The position numbers and the translations under genes were made by a program. Shown here one piece after another: positions 1 through 5,943 of a DNA stretch of 7,867 nt. This stretch comes from an uncultured Porphyromonadaceae bacterium (lineage in GTDB: Bacteria > Bacteroidota > Bacteroidia > Bacteroidales > Muribaculaceae), in NCBI GenBank assembly GCA_947174225.1, contig CAMWIF010000111.1, forward strand, positions 1 through 7,867. Direction: 5' to 3'. The notes under the pieces were generated by a model. It saw nothing but the letters and a program-made list of their open reading frames with translations. It was not told the origin of the DNA and did no database searches. Within the stretch, counting starts at the first letter, position 1. Every line of letters starts with the position of its first letter.

Positions 1-2206
1 GTTTTCCACCACCGACATATCCTTTAAGATCAGGGGGAACAATGTTATGCTTTTCCGTAAGAAGAAGCCGGCAGTGAGGAGGCTCAAGCTCCATATCCCG
101 AAGTCTTCTCTTATTCCTGATACCGCAACCTTAAATGAAGTGATTGTGCATGGAAGTAAGAACCATTCGCTCACTATGGAAAGCTCATCAATAGGAGCCT
201 TAAATCTGAGCAAGGAGCTTATAGCCTCAACACCGGTGATTTTCGGAGAGAGCGATGTGGTAAAGACCTTACAATATGAACCGGGCATTTCGGCGGGTGT
301 GGAAGGTATAGCAGGAATGTATGTGCATGGTGGTAATGCTGATGAGAATCTTTATATGCTGGATAAAGTGCCTTTATATCAGGTGAATCATTTAGGTGGT
401 CTTCTCTCCTCCTTTAATACTGAGGCTATACGTAGTGTCGATTTCTATAAATCAACCTTCCCGGCACGTTATGACGGTAGGTTATCGTCGTATATGGAAG
501 TTAATACAAAAGAGGGGTCAATGGCGGAGCATCACGGGTCGGTTCGCCTTGGGCTCACTTCGAGTGCATTCAACATTGACGGTCCGATACGGAAGGGGCG
601 CACGTCATATGCCGTGGCTTTGCGTCGCTCATGGTATGATCTGCTGTCAGTCCCTGCCTTGGCGATTGTAAACAAGCTTTTAAATAATAGGCAGACTCTG
701 AGCGCAGGTTATGCTTTCACCGACCTTAATGCAAAGGTCAGTCACAGATTCTCAAAACGGAGCGATGCTTACCTGTCTTTTTATTACGGCAATGACTATC
801 TGAAAACCGATGTGAAAGATCGCCGATATGACCTTGCGGATGAATTGAGCCGTAAAAAGAATGACTTAAACTGGGGCAACATTGTTGCTTCGGCAGGATG
901 GAACCATAAGATTTCACCGAGACTACTCAGCAGCACAACCGTAGCATTTTCAAGATTCAGTTCAAAACTAACATATTTAAAGGAAATAAAGGAGTATGAA
1001 ACCAAGGAGAAGAATGCGACATTGCGTGATCATGTTGTATCGGATAATTACATCAATGATTGGCTCATAAAGAGTGATTTCAACTGGCAACCAAACGATA
1101 GACATAACATTGAATTTGGAGGCTCATTCACATTTCATAGGTTTTTACCGTCGACTATAAGGCGCAGTGTCACATCTGATGAAGCGAATCTCAGTGGAGT
1201 TGACGGCACAGGCTCATACAAGGCGAAAGAGGTAAACGCCTATATGAATGATGACTGGGAGTTGAGTTCTAACCTGCGTATCAGCTATGGCGGTCATTTC
1301 GGCTTGTTCAACATAACGGGTAGGACTCACAACGGATTTTCTCCGAGAGCGTCCGTGAGGTGGACTCCTGCCTACGGCTGGGCTGTAAAGTGTGGGTATG
1401 CCCATACGGTGCAATATGTGCATCAGTTGACGGAAAGCCTGATTTCACTCCCTACGGATCAATGGGCGCCGATTGTAGGGGAGCAGAAACCTCAGACGGC
1501 TGACCAGATCTCAGCCGGAGTGTATTGTGGCTTATTCGAGGGTTACACCATATCGTTAGAGGGATATTGGAAGAGGATGCTTAATCTTCTTGAATATCGG
1601 GATGATTATTACCTGATGCCTCCCGGTTCATTTTGGGGAGACAAAATGGATGTAGGCAAGGGTAGGGCAAAAGGTATTGATTTCAAGGTTACTAAAGAGA
1701 TTGGGCAAGTTAAGGGGCAGATAAGTTATTCACTTCTTTGGGCAGACAGAGAGTTTCCGAATCGCAACGGCGGAAAGAGATATCCCGCACGATTTGACAA
1801 CCGTCATAAGATAAATATCCTTGCCAACTGGAAAATAAATGACAAGTGGGAGGTGTCAGGCTCATGGACGGGAATGACCGGCAACCGATTTACACTTCCC
1901 ACACAGTTATGGTATAAGCCGGAAATAGGACCGGGGTATAAAGATATGCTTCTTCCCACCAAAGTGAATAATGTAAGACTGCCCTTCTATCATCGTTTGG
2001 ATCTTGATTTCAAACGCAACACAAGGAGGGGATATTGGAATTTCAGCATCTACAACGTTTACTGCAACATGAACACGATAGCCATTGTAAGACAATACGA
2101 GCCAGTCAGGCAAGAAGATACCGAATACATGGTACTCAGACCGGTTTATGCTAAACTAAAACTTTTACCTCTTATCCCCTCAGTGTCGTATACATGGATA
2201 TTCTGA
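1..2206 (+). CDS. TonB-dependent outer-membrane receptor (STN remnant, plug, barrel), 5' end outside window
   Basis: The reading frame is open to the left edge, so the gene is cut at its 5' end; the first in-window ATG (47) is probably internal. The residues before it (FSTTDISFKIRGNNVMLF) resemble the last strands of an STN domain, which in FecA-like receptors contacts an anti-sigma factor in the periplasm. Numbering from ATG 47, a short linker with TLNEVIV leads to the plug domain (about 40-157), with the family-typical stretch YVHGGNADENLYMLDKVPLY at 92-111 and NHLGGLLSSFN after it. The rest, about 160-719, is a beta-barrel rich in alternating aromatic residues, ending in SYTWIF with the C-terminal Phe expected for BAM-dependent insertion. 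A carboxypeptidase-like regulatory domain, usual in this class, is not seen between STN and plug. The protein should import a ligand across the outer membrane using TonB energy; the substrate cannot be told. It overlaps the next gene by 13 bp, indicating an operon. Confidence 0.93.
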   Translation, partial: FSTTDISFKIRGNNVMLFRKKKPAVRRLKLHIPKSSLIPDTATLNEVIVHGSKNHSLTMESSSIGALNLSKELIASTPVIFGESDVVKTLQYEPGISAGVEGIAGMYVHGGNADENLYMLDKVPLYQVNHLGGLLSSFNTEAIRSVDFYKSTFPARYDGRLSSYMEVNTKEGSMAEHHGSVRLGLTSSAFNIDGPIRKGRTSYAVALRRSWYDLLSVPALAIVNKLLNNRQTLSAGYAFTDLNAKVSHRFSKRSDAYLSFYYGNDYLKTDVKDRRYDLADELSRKKNDLNWGNIVASAGWNHKISPRLLSSTTVAFSRFSSKLTYLKEIKEYETKEKNATLRDHVVSDNYINDWLIKSDFNWQPNDRHNIEFGGSFTFHRFLPSTIRRSVTSDEANLSGVDGTGSYKAKEVNAYMNDDWELSSNLRISYGGHFGLFNITGRTHNGFSPRASVRWTPAYGWAVKCGYAHTVQYVHQLTESLISLPTDQWAPIVGEQKPQTADQISAGVYCGLFEGYTISLEGYWKRMLNLLEYRDDYYLMPPGSFWGDKMDVGKGRAKGIDFKVTKEIGQVKGQISYSLLWADREFPNRNGGKRYPARFDNRHKINILANWKINDKWEVSGSWTGMTGNRFTLPTQLWYKPEIGPGYKDMLLPTKVNNVRLPFYHRLDLDFKRNTRRGYWNFSIYNVYCNMNTIAIVRQYEPVRQEDTEYMVLRPVYAKLKLLPLIPSVSYTWIF

Positions 2207-3264
2207 AAAAAGTAATTGTACCGGTCATTGCCGGCTTTATGCTTACAGGATGCTATTCAAAGTTTGATTTTGAGGTAGAAAGTGAGCCGGTGCTATGTCT
2301 TAACTCCGTTGTCACTCCCGGAGATTCGATTCGTCTGCAGGTGACCCGGACATGGGAATGGAGGGAGAATGATTTGTTGGGTTACCAAAATGTGGATGTG
2401 ACGGATGCCAAGGTAAGTCTTTATGTCAACGGGCAGTTAGTGGAGGAGATGATTCCAAGGACTTATTATACAGCGTTACCTAATACGTTTTTCTATAAGA
2501 CTACCACAGGATTTATTGCCGACTATATTCCTGCCTCTGGCGACGAGATTCGTTTTGAGGCTAAATCCGAGAAATATGGAGAAGCAACTGCTGAAGTTAC
2601 GATACCATATCCGGTGGAGATTGAAAATGTGAGCCTTGACGTGTCAAATCTTGTGAAAAGATCCGATGTGTATTTTGAAAGTTACGATATGACGTTGAAC
2701 ATGCTTGCATGGTTTTCCGATCCGGAACCTACCACGGATTACTATAAGCTCAGTGCTTATGTAAGTAATGAGTATTGGACAGATTCCGGGGAAGAGGGTT
2801 TTGTAAACGGTCGGGTGTCGGAACTTGATGTGAGCCGTGAGCCATTGTTTACGGAACATATATCGGTTCTGGAGCACATTTTCAGCGATGTGTCAAGCTA
2901 TACGATATTTTCGGATCGTCAGATTTCCGGAAAGAGCTATCCTCTCCATATCTTTATAGACAACCTACACTACAACTACTATAATCCCTATGATTTACCG
3001 AAATTTAAGGATTTCGATCTGGTGATAGGGCTTTCCAGATTGTCGGAGAGTTACTATAAGTATGTGCTTTCTGCGTGGGAAGCCAACTATGGGATGTCCG
3101 GTATCCTCGGCAGTATGGGCTTGAGTGAACCGGTGTATGGAGTAAGCAATGTTTCGACTGGGGCGGGTGTGGTGGCGGCTGCTGCGCCTTATCGGTACAG
3201 GATAAACGTCAGGCAACTGATCGAGGAGGAGTTGGGAAAAAGTTTGCCTGCAATTTTGCAATAA
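2194..3264 (+). CDS. DUF4249 family lipoprotein, partner of TonB-dependent receptor
   Basis: This 356-residue protein begins with a lipoprotein signal peptide: K5-K6, a hydrophobic core, then lipobox L17-T18-G19-C20. The ATG at 2194 is chosen because the next Met (residue 16) would remove the signal. The mature part starts YSKFDFEVESEP, with acidic residues soon after the lipid-bearing Cys, loosely like surface-export signals of Bacteroidota lipoproteins. The body is beta-rich; LCLNSVVTPGDSIRLQVTRT near the N-terminus and EPVYGVSNVSTGAGVVAAAAPY near the C-terminus match the DUF4249 pattern as I recall it. DUF4249 proteins commonly sit next to TonB-dependent receptors of the preceding gene's class and are thought to serve as extracellular accessory or ligand-binding lipoproteins, comparable in role but not in fold to SusD. 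The start lies inside the receptor gene, so translation is probably coupled. The function is inferred from context; the family has no defined biochemistry that I know of. Confidence 0.85.
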   Translation: MDILKKVIVPVIAGFMLTGCYSKFDFEVESEPVLCLNSVVTPGDSIRLQVTRTWEWRENDLLGYQNVDVTDAKVSLYVNGQLVEEMIPRTYYTALPNTFFYKTTTGFIADYIPASGDEIRFEAKSEKYGEATAEVTIPYPVEIENVSLDVSNLVKRSDVYFESYDMTLNMLAWFSDPEPTTDYYKLSAYVSNEYWTDSGEEGFVNGRVSELDVSREPLFTEHISVLEHIFSDVSSYTIFSDRQISGKSYPLHIFIDNLHYNYYNPYDLPKFKDFDLVIGLSRLSESYYKYVLSAWEANYGMSGILGSMGLSEPVYGVSNVSTGAGVVAAAAPYRYRINVRQLIEEELGKSLPAILQ

Positions 3265-3297
3265 ATTGTATATGACGGGAAAAAATCTTACCTTTGC
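3265..3297 (+). promoter_or_regulatory. Bacteroidota-type promoter of the arabinofuranosidase gene
   Basis: A -7 box TACCTTTGC at 3289-3297 matches the Bacteroidota consensus TAnnTTTG. ATTG at 3265-3268 serves as the -33 box, with a 20-bp gap, within the usual 19-21. The element begins right after the stop codon of the DUF4249 gene, and transcription would start near 3303, leaving a leader of about 60 nt before ATG 3362. It implies the arabinofuranosidase is transcribed separately from the receptor/lipoprotein pair, although read-through is possible because no strong terminator is seen between them. Confidence 0.7.
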
Positions 3298-3304
3298 AGA
3301 AGAT

Positions 3305-3327
3305 AAGTGAATCCTTTGTGATTACTT
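3305..3327 (+). other. Small imperfect hairpin in the arabinofuranosidase leader
   Basis: AAGT and AATC (3305-3308, 3310-3313) can pair with GATT and ACTT (3320-3327), leaving G3309 as a bulge and a 6-nt loop CTTTGT. It lies at the very start of the predicted transcript. It is AT-rich and weak, and is followed by a mixed TC-rich stretch rather than a clean T-run. It could be a 5' stabilising stem, a weak terminator for the upstream operon, or chance. Confidence 0.25.
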
Positions 3328-3361
3328 CTAAAATTCTTTTACTTTTGGAAAACTAATCTAA

Positions 3362-5848
3362 ATGATGAAAAAAAGTATACTCGCCTGCCTCATGGGTATG
3401 GCTTCACTTTGTGCCGGTGCAACCGACCTTTTCTTTTATTCGCCTGAAAACGGTGATGGCGGTCTTCGCTTGGCTGTGAAGGAGGAGGATGGCTCGTGGC
3501 GTAAGATAGGGAATGGATATGATTTCGTAAGGTCTGACTTCGGACCGTGGGGTAGCCATAAAAAGATGTGGAACCCTGAACTGTTCAAGAACGACAAGGG
3601 AAATTGGGTGCTCCTCTTCAGGGCTACCGATAAAGGTGATGTGGTAGGTATGGCGGAGAGTCCCGACCTTATGAACTGGCGTCCTCAGAAGTATTATCTG
3701 CCGTCTGATACAGCTGCACTCGCTTTCAGAAGCAGGGTGAATTTCATCCCTACAACGGTGGCAATCGACGGGCATCCGGTGATGGGCAACCTTATGAAGT
3801 CTGATCCGCAGACTGTAGCGGGATTGGATAAATATGTGGCGGAGCATCATAGGTTGGGACAGTTATATTCAGAGCATTGCGACGGTGACAAGGAGCGGTT
3901 TGCCAATCTTAAACCATTGAAGGCTTCGCTCACAGCCAACGGCACCAGCAAAGAGATTTCTCCTTTGCTTATGGGTATCTTTTTTGAGGATATAAACTAT
4001 GCCGCTGATGGTGGACTGTATGGTGAACTTATCCAGAACCGTGATTTTGAATATGATCCCACTGAGTCGGGTACAGAGGGGTGGGGACCTGCCTATGCCT
4101 GGAGTGTGACGGGCGACAAGATTGATTTCTCAATCGCCACTGACGACCCTATCCATCCCAATAATCCACATTTTGCACGTCTTGATGTGAAGGGTGGTAT
4201 AGCCACGCTTGTCAATAACGGTGGGAATGCTTTCATCAATTCCGGTTACGACGGAATAGCCGTGCAGAAGGGGGAGCCTTACCGACTCCGTTTCAAGGCA
4301 CGTGTGAATAAGAAGATGCCTATGGAGGTTGCTTTGGTATCGGGTTCCACAGGGCAGAAACTTGCTATGGCAAAGTTGACGTTGAAGTCTAGCCGCGATT
4401 GGAAGGATTATGAGGTAGTTCTCACACCTAACGAGCACTGTGCCAATGCCTCTTTGCAGATTGTACCCAAAAATAACGGTGTGCTCGATATGGATATGAT
4501 CAGTCTTTTCCCTGTCAACACATTCAAGGGACGTGAGAATGGTCTTCGTGCCGACCTTGCTCAGTCGCTCGCTGATCTTAAACCTCGTTTTGTGCGTTTC
4601 CCCGGCGGATGTGTAGCCCATGGTAACGGTCTTGACAATATGTATGATTGGAAAGGCTCGATAGGTAAGTTGGAGGAACGTAAGCCTCTTTATAATCTTT
4701 GGGGTTATCATCAGACCCGTGGCTTGGGCTATCACGAATATTTCCAGTTCTGTGAGGATATAGGTGCCGAGCCTCTGCCTGTGCTTGCAGCCGCTGTGCC
4801 GTGTCAGAATTCCGGTCGTGCGTCGCATTACAGTCACGATAGCTTGACCACATTAGGTCAGCAGGAGGGGTTGCCTATGGATTCTCTTGACAGCTACATA
4901 CAGGATGTACTCGACCTCATAGAATATGCCAACGGTTCTGCCACATCTGTATGGGGCAAGAAGAGGGCAGAGGCAGGTCATCCGGCACCGTTCAATCTGA
5001 AGTATATCGGCATCGGCAATGAGGATATGATTACGGAGGTGTTTGAGGAGCGATTCAAGAAGATCAATGCCGCTGTTAAGAAGGCTCATCCGGAAATTAC
5101 CGTGGTCGGCACAGTGGGACCGTTCTATGAGGGGTCAGACTATACTGAGGGCTGGTGTCTTGCCAAGGAGGAGAACGTGGATATGGTGGATGAACATTAC
5201 TACGTGGATCCCGCTTGGCTCATATACAATCAGGACTATTACGACGACTATGACCGTAACGGTACAAAGGTATATTTAGGAGAGTGGGCAGCACATCTTC
5301 CCGGTCGCCCGTCGAACATGGAGACTGCGCTTGCTGAGGCATTATACCTAACGTCTGTAGAACGTAACGGCGATGTTGTGAGTATGAGTTCGTATGCTCC
5401 GCTTTTGGCGAAGGATAACCACACGCAGTGGCGTCCTGACCTTATCTATTTCAGCAATACGGAGGTGCGCCCTACCACCGATTACCAAACTATGCGCCTC
5501 TACGGTGAAAATTCAGGCTCACAGTATTTGAATGCCAATCTCAATGTGAATACGGACAATGATAAGGCTAAGGCAAGGGTGGGAACATCAATTGTTAAGG
5601 ATGAGAATACAGGTGACGTAATCGTGAAGCTGGTAAACTTGCTTCCTGTAGAGACTGAGATGGAGGTTGATTTGCGAAAGCTGTATCCGCAGGGACAGGG
5701 TGTATTACAGTCGGTGCGTACAGTTATGAGCGGTCAGCCTGCCGATTCAAAGCCATCGCTGAAGACAGACCGGGTATCACTTGATTCGCCTTTCTTTACG
5801 TTGCCTCTCGCTCCGTATTCCTTCACTGTACTTCGCATTGCCAAATAA
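3362..5848 (+). CDS. Secreted alpha-L-arabinofuranosidase, GH51, with N-terminal GH43-like partial module
   Basis: This 828-residue enzyme should release terminal alpha-L-arabinofuranosyl residues from arabinan, arabinoxylan or arabinogalactan side chains by a retaining mechanism. Residues 1-20 form a signal peptide with a likely signal peptidase I site after AGA (A20/T21); translation could equally start at the second ATG (3365). Residues about 22-112 resemble one or two blades of a GH43-type propeller (MWNPELF, GDVVGMAESPDLMNW). The GH51 part begins about residue 186 (LKASLTANG...LMGIFFEDINY). A CBM4/9-like beta-sandwich at about 228-385 is inserted before the catalytic barrel (PRFVRFPGGCVAHGN at 408-422). 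The acid/base is E554 in YIGIGNED and the nucleophile E641 in YLGEWAAH. The C-terminal beta domain follows, with MSSYAPLLAKDNHTQWRPDLI and a final strand YSFTVLRI. The arrangement resembles plant ARAF enzymes more than the short bacterial GH51 type. It has its own promoter and terminator. Confidence 0.93.
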   Translation: MMKKSILACLMGMASLCAGATDLFFYSPENGDGGLRLAVKEEDGSWRKIGNGYDFVRSDFGPWGSHKKMWNPELFKNDKGNWVLLFRATDKGDVVGMAESPDLMNWRPQKYYLPSDTAALAFRSRVNFIPTTVAIDGHPVMGNLMKSDPQTVAGLDKYVAEHHRLGQLYSEHCDGDKERFANLKPLKASLTANGTSKEISPLLMGIFFEDINYAADGGLYGELIQNRDFEYDPTESGTEGWGPAYAWSVTGDKIDFSIATDDPIHPNNPHFARLDVKGGIATLVNNGGNAFINSGYDGIAVQKGEPYRLRFKARVNKKMPMEVALVSGSTGQKLAMAKLTLKSSRDWKDYEVVLTPNEHCANASLQIVPKNNGVLDMDMISLFPVNTFKGRENGLRADLAQSLADLKPRFVRFPGGCVAHGNGLDNMYDWKGSIGKLEERKPLYNLWGYHQTRGLGYHEYFQFCEDIGAEPLPVLAAAVPCQNSGRASHYSHDSLTTLGQQEGLPMDSLDSYIQDVLDLIEYANGSATSVWGKKRAEAGHPAPFNLKYIGIGNEDMITEVFEERFKKINAAVKKAHPEITVVGTVGPFYEGSDYTEGWCLAKEENVDMVDEHYYVDPAWLIYNQDYYDDYDRNGTKVYLGEWAAHLPGRPSNMETALAEALYLTSVERNGDVVSMSSYAPLLAKDNHTQWRPDLIYFSNTEVRPTTDYQTMRLYGENSGSQYLNANLNVNTDNDKAKARVGTSIVKDENTGDVIVKLVNLLPVETEMEVDLRKLYPQGQGVLQSVRTVMSGQPADSKPSLKTDRVSLDSPFFTLPLAPYSFTVLRIAK

Positions 5849-5852
5849 TAGG

Positions 5853-5878
5853 GTAGGTAGGTTAGCTACCTTACAGTT
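5853..5878 (+). terminator. Hairpin with short T-run just after the arabinofuranosidase gene
   Basis: AGGTAG (5855-5860) pairs with CTACCT (5866-5871) around the loop GTTAG. The outer bases G5853-T5854 can pair with A5873-C5874 if T5872 is bulged. AGTTTT follows. It starts 4 bp after the stop codon (5846-5848) and could be a first, weaker terminator in tandem with the one at 5889. Confidence 0.45.
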
Positions 5879-5888
5879 TTCAATAGTA

Positions 5889-5926
5889 AGGGAGGACGAT
5901 ATGTTGTGTATCGTCCTCCCTATTTT
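5889..5926 (+). terminator. Strong rho-independent terminator between convergent genes
   Basis: AGGGAGGACGATA (5889-5901) and TATCGTCCTCCCT (5909-5921) form a perfect 13-bp stem with the 7-nt loop TGTTGTG, followed by ATTTTC on the plus strand. It fits termination of the arabinofuranosidase transcript. On the minus strand the stem lies 22 bp past the stop codon of the convergent gene but is followed by TTACTATTG, so it may also act there, less efficiently. Confidence 0.8.
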
Positions 5927-5943
5927 CATACAACGCTTTTGTG

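Noticed and set aside
47..49. ATG 47 as the true start of the TonB-dependent receptor
   Set aside because: The frame is open to the window edge with STN-like residues before it, and a start here would give an outer-membrane protein with no signal peptide.
3362..3421. Possible lipobox (ASLC) in the arabinofuranosidase signal peptide
   Set aside because: The residue before Cys17 is Leu, which signal peptidase II does not normally accept, whereas AGA at 18-20 is a good signal peptidase I site.
4130..4837. A 235-codon open frame on the minus strand opposite the arabinofuranosidase
   Set aside because: It lies wholly within a well-supported GH51 gene and its translation has no recognisable domain or signal; it is a shadow of the codon pattern.
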